A DNA stretch of 64,000 bases from positions 2,852,001-2,916,000 of the forward strand of contig NZ_CP134890.1 in NCBI RefSeq assembly GCF_032098525.1, given 5' to 3'. The position numbers and the translations under genes are program-made. The notes beneath the pieces are model-generated. The model worked only from the letters and a program-made list of their open reading frames with translations, had not been told where the DNA came from and did no database searches. Position 1 is the first letter of the stretch. The number at the start of each line of letters is the position of its first letter. Source of the stretch: Flavobacterium sp. PMTSA4 (lineage in GTDB: Bacteria > Bacteroidota > Bacteroidia > Flavobacteriales > Flavobacteriaceae). Below are positions 25,234 to 33,671 of the stretch, one piece after another.

Positions 25234-26025
25234 ATGGGAAAGCTAAAACTTTTTTTCACACTACTGATTTGTTTTTTTTTCACGTCTTGTATTCCAACCA
25301 AAGATTTGATTTATTTACAAAAAAATGATTCAAAATCAGACACACAACCAGTTGAGTCGGTTAATCAAAAACCTTATAGAGTTCAAGTTAATGATATTTT
25401 GAGTATTACCATAAAAGCTATGGATTCGAAATATGTTGAAATTTTTAATTACAGTAACATTTCTTCCCAACAAGGATTAAGCGAACAAACAGCTTATTTT
25501 AATGGATATACAGTTGATGATCATGGTGATATTAGGATGCCTGTTCTCGGTTTAATTAATGTTTTAGGAAAAACGACAGAAGAAATAAGAGTAATAGTAG
25601 AAGAAAAACTGTTAAAAGAATATTTTACTAAAGAAGCAGGAGTTTTTGTGTCAGTTAAATTGTCGGGTTTTAGGTATGTCGTTAATGGTGAGATTGGTAA
25701 TGCAGGAACTAAAATTTTATATCAAGATAAAGTTAATATTTTAGAAGCAATAGCAAATTCAGGAGATATAACTATAACTGGTGATAGAAAAGACGTAATT
25801 GTAATGAGAAGATTTCCTTATGGAACAGAAACTTTTCATATAGATTTAACAAATTCTAATGCCGTTAATTCACCAGTTTATAACCTTCATCCAAACGATT
25901 ATATTTATGTTAAACCATTAAAGCAGAAAACTTGGGGAACAGGTAAAACAGGTATAGAATCTCTATCAACATTGATAACACTTCTATCACTTGCAACTAC
26001 AACCTTTTTACTATTAAGAAATTAA
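25234..26025 (+). CDS. Wza-like polysaccharide export lipoprotein
   Basis: 263 residues. Lipoprotein signal peptide with the lipobox ending FFTSC (Cys about 19), then a polysaccharide biosynthesis/export domain (RVQVNDILSITIKAMDSKY, DDHGDIRMPVLGLINVLGKT, about 45-120) and an SLBB-like domain (YVVNGEIGNAGTKILYQ, LEAIANSGDITITGDRKDV, about 148-190). A C-terminal hydrophobic helix (LITLLSLATTTFLLLRN) replaces the amphipathic helix of Wza. Forms the outer-membrane export channel for capsule or exopolysaccharide. First gene of a six-gene unit ending at 33341; 9 bp before the tyrosine kinase gene. Could equally be called GldN-unrelated Wza/OPX family. Confidence 0.88.
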   Translation: MGKLKLFFTLLICFFFTSCIPTKDLIYLQKNDSKSDTQPVESVNQKPYRVQVNDILSITIKAMDSKYVEIFNYSNISSQQGLSEQTAYFNGYTVDDHGDIRMPVLGLINVLGKTTEEIRVIVEEKLLKEYFTKEAGVFVSVKLSGFRYVVNGEIGNAGTKILYQDKVNILEAIANSGDITITGDRKDVIVMRRFPYGTETFHIDLTNSNAVNSPVYNLHPNDYIYVKPLKQKTWGTGKTGIESLSTLITLLSLATTTFLLLRN

Positions 26026-26034
26026 TCAATTAAA

Positions 26035-28509
26035 ATGCTAGACGTAAAAGATTTATCTTTTTTTGAAGAGAAAAACAGTTTTGATTTTAAAAGTTTTTTA
26101 ATCAAGATTATTAGTTATTGGAAATGGTTTGTATTATCCTTAATAATTACTTTTACTATAGCGCATCAAGTAAATATTAGAAAACAAAAAATTTACGGAA
26201 TTGATACAACCATTGCCGTTAAAGAAGAAAACAACCAGTTGTTTACATCAAATACAAGTTTAGTTTTTAATTGGGGTGGAACATCAGATAAGGTACAAGG
26301 AATAGCAACATCCTTAAAATCAAGATCACATAATGAGGCAGTTGTTGATACTTTGAATTTTTTTATTGATTATTTCGTAAAAACAGATTACTATTTTAAA
26401 GATGTTTATGGTCAAGTGCCATTTGTAATTACACCCAACAAAAATGAATACCAATTATATGAAGCTTTTATCAAAGTAAAACTTATAGATGAAAGCACAT
26501 ATCTCTTATCAATTCCTTTTGAGTCCAGTTCAGTTAATATTATCCGTTATTCTGATAATTCAATTTTACCATTAAATGTAAAATCTGGTCCATTTAATAA
26601 AAAATACAAAATTGGGCAAATAGTTGCCTTACCATTTTTGAATTGGAAACTTGAACTCGACCCAAATGTTGATTTAAAAGTAGGAGAAGAAGTTCTCATT
26701 AGATTTAATTCTTTTGATCAAACAGTTGCAAGATTAAAAGGATTAAATGTTCAGATTGATGAAAAAGCAACATCAATTTTGAGATTAAGCATGGAAGGAA
26801 CAAACAAAAAGAGATTAGTTGATTATCTTAATACTACAGTTAAGGTTTTAATTGATAAACAATTGTATAATAAAAATCTTTTTGCGAAAAATACTATTTC
26901 ATTTATTGATAAAACTTTAGGTGAAATGGAAGATAAATTAAATGATTCTGGGAATGAATTAAAAAACTTCAGTAAGAACAACAATGTTTTAGATATCACA
27001 GATAAAGGTTCAGCTTTTAGAGGAAAGTTATTAGAACTTGACATCAAAAAGGATGAAATTGAACGCAAGATTGTTTATTTGAATTCGCTAACAGAGTATT
27101 TAAAGAAAAGCGTAGATTACTCAAAATTACCTGCGCCTACAATTGTTGGGATAGAAGAAAATAATATTGTTCAAAATGTTGCTAAAATAATTGAGCTTTC
27201 AGTTAAAAGATCTGAAATAATAAGAACAATAAAGACACCAATTTTTTATGAAGAAATTGACAATCAAATTAAGTCTTTAAAAAATGTTCTTCTTGAAAAC
27301 TCTAACTCTTTAAAAAATGCATTACAGTACGATATAATTAAAGTAAATTCAAAGATTAAAGAACTTGAATCTCAAATCAATGTATTGCCTGAAAAAGAAT
27401 TAGAATATCTAAATATTTCTAGAAAATACGATTTAAGCGATAATGTTTACAATACGTTTTTACAAAAAAGAATGGAGGCATCCATTATAAAAGCAGCTAA
27501 TTTATCGGATATACAATTTTTAGATCCAGCCAAAGATATTGGTGGAGGATTGATTGGTCCAAGAACTGGAGTTAATTATATTACAGCTTTTTTTATAGGA
27601 TTATTTATTCCGTTAATCTTTATATTTATATTATTTTTTGTAAAAAATTCAATTCACAGCATTGAAGATATAGCCCATGTAACACAAATTCCTATAATAG
27701 GTATTGTAGGTTTAAAACATAACGAATCAAATTTATCTGTTTTTGAAAGACCAAAGTCAGCATTATCTGAATCGTTTAGAGCCATCAGATCTTCTTTACA
27801 GTTTTTATATAAAAAACAAAGTTTAGAAGGAGCAAAAACATTAATGTTAACATCATCAATAAGTGGAGAGGGAAAAACATTCTGTTCTATAAACATTGCA
27901 ACCGTTTTTGCTTTGAGCGAAAAAAAGACAATAATTTTGGGACTAGATTTAAGAAAACCAAAGATTTTTGATGATTTTAATGTGGAAAACAATATAGGGG
28001 TTGTTAATTATTTAATAGGTCAAAACCAACTACATGAAGTGATTCAAAAAACCCATATTCCTTATTTGGATGTAATTACTTCAGGTCCAATACCGCCTAA
28101 TCCATCAGAATTAATTTTAGGTGAAACAATGAATGACTTAATTAATTCTTTAAAAGATAAGTATGATTATATCATTCTTGACACTCCGCCAGTAGGTTTA
28201 GTTTCTGATGCTTTAGAGTTGGCTCAATATAGCGATGTAATATTATACGTAGTAAAACAAAACTTCACTAAAAAAGAGATGTTAACATTACTAAACAATA
28301 GAACTAAGAGAGGAGAATTAAATAATATTAGCATAATATTCAATGGATATGAGGATAAAGCGAAATACGGTACGGGTTATGGCTATGGCTATGGTTATAG
28401 TTATGGCTATGGATATAGTTATGGCTACTCAAATGGCTACCATGAAGAAGATGAACCAACAGGATTTTTTGCTAAAATAAAACATAAATTATTTAAAAAG
28501 CGACAATGA
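26035..28509 (+). CDS. Wzc-like polysaccharide co-polymerase and tyrosine autokinase
   Basis: 824 residues. N-terminal Wzz-type chain-length domain with membrane segments at about 29-45 and 512-536 and coiled coils between (KTLGEMEDKLNDSGNELKNF, about 305). The cytoplasmic BY-kinase domain has Walker A SSISGEGKTFCS (about 604-615), Walker A' LGLDLRKPK (about 635) and Walker B YIILDTPP (about 713). The tail (residues 778-802) has eleven Tyr in 25 residues, the autophosphorylation cluster, encoded by hexamer-like repeats. Phosphorylation cycles in such proteins control polymer length and export together with the Wza-like channel. A 4-bp overlap (ATGA) couples it to the next gene. Confidence 0.93.
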   Translation: MLDVKDLSFFEEKNSFDFKSFLIKIISYWKWFVLSLIITFTIAHQVNIRKQKIYGIDTTIAVKEENNQLFTSNTSLVFNWGGTSDKVQGIATSLKSRSHNEAVVDTLNFFIDYFVKTDYYFKDVYGQVPFVITPNKNEYQLYEAFIKVKLIDESTYLLSIPFESSSVNIIRYSDNSILPLNVKSGPFNKKYKIGQIVALPFLNWKLELDPNVDLKVGEEVLIRFNSFDQTVARLKGLNVQIDEKATSILRLSMEGTNKKRLVDYLNTTVKVLIDKQLYNKNLFAKNTISFIDKTLGEMEDKLNDSGNELKNFSKNNNVLDITDKGSAFRGKLLELDIKKDEIERKIVYLNSLTEYLKKSVDYSKLPAPTIVGIEENNIVQNVAKIIELSVKRSEIIRTIKTPIFYEEIDNQIKSLKNVLLENSNSLKNALQYDIIKVNSKIKELESQINVLPEKELEYLNISRKYDLSDNVYNTFLQKRMEASIIKAANLSDIQFLDPAKDIGGGLIGPRTGVNYITAFFIGLFIPLIFIFILFFVKNSIHSIEDIAHVTQIPIIGIVGLKHNESNLSVFERPKSALSESFRAIRSSLQFLYKKQSLEGAKTLMLTSSISGEGKTFCSINIATVFALSEKKTIILGLDLRKPKIFDDFNVENNIGVVNYLIGQNQLHEVIQKTHIPYLDVITSGPIPPNPSELILGETMNDLINSLKDKYDYIILDTPPVGLVSDALELAQYSDVILYVVKQNFTKKEMLTLLNNRTKRGELNNISIIFNGYEDKAKYGTGYGYGYGYSYGYGYSYGYSNGYHEEDEPTGFFAKIKHKLFKKRQ

Positions 28510-29486
28510 TTTCAGTAAAGAAAACAATTTTAATTACTGGTGGCGCAGGATTTATTGGGTCAAACCTTTGTGAATACTTTCTGTCTAAAGGACATTTTGT
28601 GATTTGTTTAGATAATTTTTCTACAGGCCATAAACATAATATAGAATCATTTTCCTCGAATGAAAATTTTAAGTTAGTAGAAGGAGATATAAGAGATTTA
28701 GACACGTGTATTCAAGCTACAAAAGGAGTTGATTATGTACTTCATCAAGCGGCTTTAGGTTCAGTTCCTCGTTCAATTAAAGATCCAATAATCTCAAATG
28801 AGGTTAATGTAAATGGTTTTCTGAATATGTTAGTGGCTTCAAGAGATGCTAACGTTAAACGCTTCGTTTATGCAGCTAGTTCATCAACTTATGGTGATTC
28901 TGAAAGCTTGCCAAAAGTTGAAGAAAAAATAGGAAAACCTCTTTCGCCTTATGCCATTACAAAGTATGTGAATGAATTGTATGCTGAGATATTTAGTAAA
29001 ACATACGGAATCGAAACCATTGGACTAAGATATTTTAATGTTTTCGGAAGAAAACAAGATCCAAACGGAGCGTATGCTGCAGTAATCCCAAAATTTGTTG
29101 GACTTCTAATGAAATATGAAAGTCCAGTAATCAACGGAGATGGAAATTTTTCTCGTGATTTTACGTATATTGATAATGTGATTCAGATGAATGAATTAGC
29201 TATGAATACTACAAATCCAGAGGCATTAAATACAGTTTTTAATACGGCTTTTGGGGAAAGAAATTCTTTGAATGATTTAGTTCATAACTTAAAAGAATAT
29301 TTATATGAGTTTGATTCCAAAATAGAGGATGTTGAAGTTGTTTATGGACCAAATAGAGAAGGCGATATTCCTCACTCATTAGCGAGTATAGATAAAGCAA
29401 AAAAATTACTTAATTATAGCCCAAAGTTTTCATTTAAAGAAGGTTTGAAAGAATCGGTTAAATGGTATTGGGAAAATTTAAAATAA
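28506..29486 (+). CDS. UDP-HexNAc(A) C4-epimerase, TviC/WbpP-like
   Basis: 326 residues, an extended short-chain dehydrogenase/reductase. The nucleotide motif GGAGFIG is at 12-18 and the catalytic Tyr149/Lys153 in SPYAITKYVNE; the upstream Ser is in AASSSTYGDS. Family-type segments: ALGSVPRSIKDPIISNEVN, RYFNVFGRKQDPNGAYAAVIP, GDGNFSRDFTYIDNV. These fit the group-3 epimerases (TviC, WbpP), which interconvert UDP-GlcNAc/GalNAc or their uronic acids. The UDP-HexNAc dehydrogenase two genes downstream makes the uronic-acid route likely. Exact sugar not provable here. Confidence 0.82.
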   Translation: MISVKKTILITGGAGFIGSNLCEYFLSKGHFVICLDNFSTGHKHNIESFSSNENFKLVEGDIRDLDTCIQATKGVDYVLHQAALGSVPRSIKDPIISNEVNVNGFLNMLVASRDANVKRFVYAASSSTYGDSESLPKVEEKIGKPLSPYAITKYVNELYAEIFSKTYGIETIGLRYFNVFGRKQDPNGAYAAVIPKFVGLLMKYESPVINGDGNFSRDFTYIDNVIQMNELAMNTTNPEALNTVFNTAFGERNSLNDLVHNLKEYLYEFDSKIEDVEVVYGPNREGDIPHSLASIDKAKKLLNYSPKFSFKEGLKESVKWYWENLK

Positions 29487-29496
29487 ATTATAAAGA

Positions 29497-30888
29497 ATGA
29501 AGATTACTAATATATGTTGTATTGGTGCAGGTTATGTCGGAGGACCAACGATGGCAATAATTGCTGATAAAAGCCCACACATTAAAGTAACAGTAGTAGA
29601 TTTAAATGAACCCAGAATTGCTGCATGGAATGACCAAGATGTGAATAATATTCCAATTTATGAACCTGGACTAAGTGATATTGTTGCTCGTGCCAGAGGA
29701 AGAAATTTATTTTTCTCAACAGAAGTTGATAAAGCAATTGACGAAGCCGAACTTATTTTTATTTCTGTAAATACGCCAACCAAAACCTATGGTACTGGTA
29801 AAGGCATGGCTGCAGATTTAAAACACATTGAATTGTGTGCAAGACAAATTGCCAAAGTAGCTAAAAACAATAAAATTATTGTTGAAAAATCAACACTTCC
29901 GGTTAGAACTGCTGAAGCATTAAAAAGTATTTTAGATAATACTGGAAACGGAGTGCAGTTTCAAATATTATCAAATCCAGAATTTTTAGCTGAAGGTACA
30001 GCGGTTGAAGATTTATTAAGTCCAGATAGAGTATTAATTGGAGGTGAATCAACTCCACAAGGAATGGAAGCGATTGATTCTTTAGTGGAAGTTTATTCTA
30101 ATTGGGTTCCAAGAGAACGAATCTTAACTACCAATGTTTGGTCATCAGAATTATCAAAATTGGTGGCTAATGCATTTTTAGCACAACGTGTTTCTTCGAT
30201 AAATGCTATTTCCGAATTATGCGAAAAAACAGAAGCTAATGTTAATGAAGTTGCTAAAGCTATTGGAATGGATAGCAGAATTGGGCCAAAATTTTTGAAG
30301 GCGTCTGTTGGTTTTGGAGGTTCTTGTTTTCAAAAGGACATATTGAATTTAGTTTATATTTCTAAGGCTTTTGGATTAAATGAAGTTGCTGATTATTGGG
30401 AACAAGTAATCATAATGAATGATCATCAAAAAAAGCGATTCTCAAAAAATATAGTTCAGACTTTATACAATACGGTATCAGGAAAGAAAATTACATTTTT
30501 AGGATGGGCTTTTAAGAAAGATACGAATGATACCAGAGAATCAGCTGCAATTTATGTGGCAGATGATTTAATTAATGAACAAGCTAAAGTAGCTTTATAT
30601 GACCCAAAAGTAACTCATAATCAAGTCTTATTTGACTTAAATTATTTAGATACAAGAAGTTCTTCTGAGAATGAAAAGCATATAGTTTCTTTTGATTCAC
30701 CTTATGAAGCTTGTAAAAATGCTCATGCCATAGCCATTTTAACGGAATGGGATGAATTTAAGGATTATGATTGGAAAAAAATATACGACTCTATGTTGAA
30801 ACCTGCTTTTGTATTTGACGGAAGGAATTTATTGAATCCAGAGAGAATGAAAGAAATTGGATTTATTTATCAAGCTATTGGTTCTTAA
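29497..30888 (+). CDS. ugd: UDP-glucose 6-dehydrogenase, eukaryote-like type
   Basis: 463 residues. Oxidises UDP-glucose to UDP-glucuronate with NAD. N-terminal Rossmann motif CIGAGYVGGPTMAIIADK (8-25), VDLNEPRIAAWN, SVNTPTKTYGTGKGMAADLK (about 87-106), NPEFLAEGTAVEDL, catalytic Cys277 in GFGGSCFQKD, and the C-terminal domain with FLGWAFKKDTNDTRESAAIYV. The length and these motifs are of the longer animal-type UGDH found also in Bacteroidota, not the shorter E. coli type. Provides UDP-GlcA for the CapI-like epimerase gene at 62060. 10 bp after the previous gene. Confidence 0.93.
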   Translation: MKITNICCIGAGYVGGPTMAIIADKSPHIKVTVVDLNEPRIAAWNDQDVNNIPIYEPGLSDIVARARGRNLFFSTEVDKAIDEAELIFISVNTPTKTYGTGKGMAADLKHIELCARQIAKVAKNNKIIVEKSTLPVRTAEALKSILDNTGNGVQFQILSNPEFLAEGTAVEDLLSPDRVLIGGESTPQGMEAIDSLVEVYSNWVPRERILTTNVWSSELSKLVANAFLAQRVSSINAISELCEKTEANVNEVAKAIGMDSRIGPKFLKASVGFGGSCFQKDILNLVYISKAFGLNEVADYWEQVIIMNDHQKKRFSKNIVQTLYNTVSGKKITFLGWAFKKDTNDTRESAAIYVADDLINEQAKVALYDPKVTHNQVLFDLNYLDTRSSSENEKHIVSFDSPYEACKNAHAIAILTEWDEFKDYDWKKIYDSMLKPAFVFDGRNLLNPERMKEIGFIYQAIGS

Positions 30889-30936
30889 ATAAATAATTAT
30901 ATTTACAGCCCAACTTTTACAAACAAAACAATTTTA

Positions 30937-32214
30937 ATGAGTAATAAAATAGCAATTATTGGTTTAGGATATGTAGGATTGCCATTAGCAAGATTATTTG
31001 CAACAAAATATTCAGTGGTAGGTTTTGATATCAATCAAAGAAGAATAAATGAATTGAATTCTGGAATTGATTCTACACTAGAAGTTAGTGAAGATGTATT
31101 AAAAGCGGTTTTGAAAACGGATTTATCAAATGAGAATGGTCTTTTTTGTAGCAATCAAATAGACGATATTAAAGACTGTAATTACTTTATAGTAACAGTT
31201 CCAACTCCGGTTGACAAAAATAACCGGCCAGATTTGAATCCATTGTATAAATCAAGTGAAACTGTTGGAAAGGTTTTGAAAAAAGGCGATATTGTTATTT
31301 ATGAATCAACTGTTTATCCGGGTGTTACTGAGGAAGAATGTATTCCTGTTTTAGAAAGAATAAGTGGCTTAAAATTTAACCAAGATTTCTATGCGGGTTA
31401 TTCTCCTGAACGAATAAATCCTGGTGATAAAGAACATACCGTTGAAAAAATATTAAAAGTAACTTCAGGTTCAACTCCAGAGATTGGAATTAAAGTTGAC
31501 GAACTTTATAAATCAGTTATTACCGCTGGTACGCATTTGGCTCCTTCTATAAAAGTTGCAGAAGCGGCTAAAGTTATTGAAAACTCACAACGAGATATTA
31601 ATATCGCTTTTGTTAATGAGTTGGCTAAAATTTTCAATCTTTTAGAAATTGATACACAAGCTGTTCTTGAAGCTGCTGGCACGAAATGGAATTTTTTACC
31701 ATTTAAACCAGGATTGGTTGGTGGACATTGTATAGGAGTTGATCCTTATTATTTAGCCCAAAAAGCTCAGGAAAAAGGATATCATCCGGAAATAATTTTA
31801 GCAGGAAGACGATTAAATGACAGTATGGGTGATTATGTTGCTACGCAAGTAGTCAAAATGATGATTAAAAAGAATATTAAAGTAAATGGTTCTAAAATAC
31901 TGATGCTTGGTATTGCTTTTAAAGAAAACTGTCCTGATGTACGAAACACTAAGGTGGTTGATGTAGTGAATGCATTAAATGATTTTGAAACCGAAATTAC
32001 TATATATGATCCATGGGCAAATTCATTAGAAGTGGAGCATGAATACAATTTAAAAACGGTCAATACATTACCAAACGAAAAATACGACGCAATAGTTTTG
32101 GCAGTTGCTCATAAAGAATTTGTCACTATTGATTTTGAAGCATTAAAGAAACCAGTAGCGGTAGTTTTTGATGTTAAGGGTGTTTTAAACGAAAAAGCAG
32201 ATGCAAAATTATAA
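30937..32214 (+). CDS. UDP-N-acetyl-hexosamine 6-dehydrogenase, TviB/WbpA-like
   Basis: 425 residues. Nucleotide-sugar dehydrogenase of the Vi-antigen type: IIGLGYVGLPLARLFA (4-19), VTVPTPVDKNNRPDLNPL (about 88-105), YESTVYPGVTEEECIPVLE, YSPERINPGDKEHT, SQRDINIAFVNELA, catalytic Cys265 in GLVGGHCIGVDPYYLA, and LGIAFKENCPDVRNTKV. Such enzymes oxidise UDP-GlcNAc (TviB) or UDP-ManNAc/GalNAc to the uronic acid. With the TviC/WbpP-like epimerase nearby, an amino-uronic acid in the polymer is expected. Confidence 0.88.
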   Translation: MSNKIAIIGLGYVGLPLARLFATKYSVVGFDINQRRINELNSGIDSTLEVSEDVLKAVLKTDLSNENGLFCSNQIDDIKDCNYFIVTVPTPVDKNNRPDLNPLYKSSETVGKVLKKGDIVIYESTVYPGVTEEECIPVLERISGLKFNQDFYAGYSPERINPGDKEHTVEKILKVTSGSTPEIGIKVDELYKSVITAGTHLAPSIKVAEAAKVIENSQRDINIAFVNELAKIFNLLEIDTQAVLEAAGTKWNFLPFKPGLVGGHCIGVDPYYLAQKAQEKGYHPEIILAGRRLNDSMGDYVATQVVKMMIKKNIKVNGSKILMLGIAFKENCPDVRNTKVVDVVNALNDFETEITIYDPWANSLEVEHEYNLKTVNTLPNEKYDAIVLAVAHKEFVTIDFEALKKPVAVVFDVKGVLNEKADAKL

Positions 32215-32258
32215 ATGTAAGTTTTAAAGTTTGCAAATAATAAAATAAAATAATTAAA

Positions 32259-33341
32259 GTGAGTAAAAAAATAGTAATTACAGGTGGTGCTGGTTTTATA
32301 GGTTCGCACGTAATAAGAAGGTTTGTAACACGCTATTCAGAGTATCAAATTTATAATTTGGATGCTTTAACCTATGCCGGAAATTTAGAAAATATTGCCG
32401 ATATTGAGTCTTATCCTAATTATACTTTTGTAAAAGGAGACATCACCGATGCTGATTTTATAAATGATTTGTTTCTAAAGGAACAATTTGACGGTGTAAT
32501 CCATTTAGCTGCTGAATCGCATGTTGATCGTTCTATAACGGATCCATTGGCTTTTGTGAAAACCAATGTTATCGGTACTATGAACTTATTGAATGCAGCC
32601 AAAGCTATTTGGACTCGAGGTAGAACCGAACAGAGCGGAGCTAAAGATAATTTTGAGGGCAAACGATTTTATCATGTTTCCACAGATGAGGTTTATGGTG
32701 CATTAGGAGCAACGGGATTATTCACAGAAACTACTCCTTATTCTCCCAATTCACCTTATTCAGCTTCAAAAGCAAGTTCGGATCATTTTGTTCGTGCTTA
32801 TGGTGAAACTTATGGTTTACCTTATGTGATTAGTAATTGTTCTAACAACTATGGTCCAAATCATTTTCCAGAAAAATTGATTCCACTTTTTATAAACAAC
32901 ATAATTACCAAGAAACCTTTACCTGTTTATGGTGATGGAAAATATACGCGTGATTGGTTGTATGTATTAGACCATGCTGTTGCTATTGATTTGGTTTTTC
33001 ATGAAGGAAAAAATCACGATACTTATAATATTGGTGGATTCAATGAATGGCAAAATATAGATTTGGTTAAATTACTGTGTCAAAAAATGGATGAAAAGTT
33101 AGGTCGAGAACCAGGTGAATCTGAACAATTGATTACTTATGTTAAAGACAGGCCAGGTCATGATTTGCGCTATGCAATTGATGCCAGTAAAATAAATAAA
33201 GAATTGGGATGGAAGCCATCTGTAACTTTTGAGGAAGGTTTATCTGAAACTATTGATTGGTATTTAAATAATGAAGCATGGCTACAGCATGTTACTTCAG
33301 GTGCTTATCAAGAGTATTACGAGAAACAATATAAAGATTGA
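32259..33341 (+). CDS. rfbB: dTDP-glucose 4,6-dehydratase
   Basis: 360 residues, starting with GTG at 32259 (SKKIVITGGAGFIG follows directly, so no later start fits). Converts dTDP-glucose to dTDP-4-keto-6-deoxyglucose, the first step to rhamnose, fucosamine, quinovosamine and similar sugars. Seen: GGAGFIG, LAAESHVDRSITDPLAFV, VSTDEVYGALG with the family Asp-Glu pair, YSPNSPYSASKASSDH (Tyr/Lys active site) and RDWLYVLDHA. No rfbA/C/D next to it here; they may be elsewhere. Last gene of the operon, followed by a strong terminator. Confidence 0.94.
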   Translation: MSKKIVITGGAGFIGSHVIRRFVTRYSEYQIYNLDALTYAGNLENIADIESYPNYTFVKGDITDADFINDLFLKEQFDGVIHLAAESHVDRSITDPLAFVKTNVIGTMNLLNAAKAIWTRGRTEQSGAKDNFEGKRFYHVSTDEVYGALGATGLFTETTPYSPNSPYSASKASSDHFVRAYGETYGLPYVISNCSNNYGPNHFPEKLIPLFINNIITKKPLPVYGDGKYTRDWLYVLDHAVAIDLVFHEGKNHDTYNIGGFNEWQNIDLVKLLCQKMDEKLGREPGESEQLITYVKDRPGHDLRYAIDASKINKELGWKPSVTFEEGLSETIDWYLNNEAWLQHVTSGAYQEYYEKQYKD

Positions 33342-33360
33342 AATTAAATAGTATTATAAC

Positions 33361-33392
33361 AAAAAAGCCTTGTCGTTGGACAAGGCTTTTTT
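33361..33392 (+). terminator. Terminator of the polysaccharide operon
   Basis: Perfect 14-bp stem 33361-33374 with 33379-33392, 4-nt loop GTTG, ending in six T. The remaining gap to 33671 holds a small palindrome (33398-33410) and an AATCGATT box (33463-33470) but no gene. Confidence 0.95.
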
Positions 33393-33671
33393 GTTATTGA
33401 TGTAACATCAAAAAAATGCAATTTTTTAACATTTTGCTATTTGTCGGGTTTTACTTTAACTTAATCGATTTAAAACACCTGTTAAAAAAAAAACATGTAA
33501 ATTCATGACCATAAATTAAAACATAATGTGTAGCATATAAATGATTTTTATGGGAAGATGAAATAGATTAGTAGAATGCTGAATAAAGTGTTATTAATTA
33601 TTACGCTTTATTGCCATTAATATGTTTTTTGAATTTAAATAAACCAAATTATAAATTAATACGAGTAGCTT

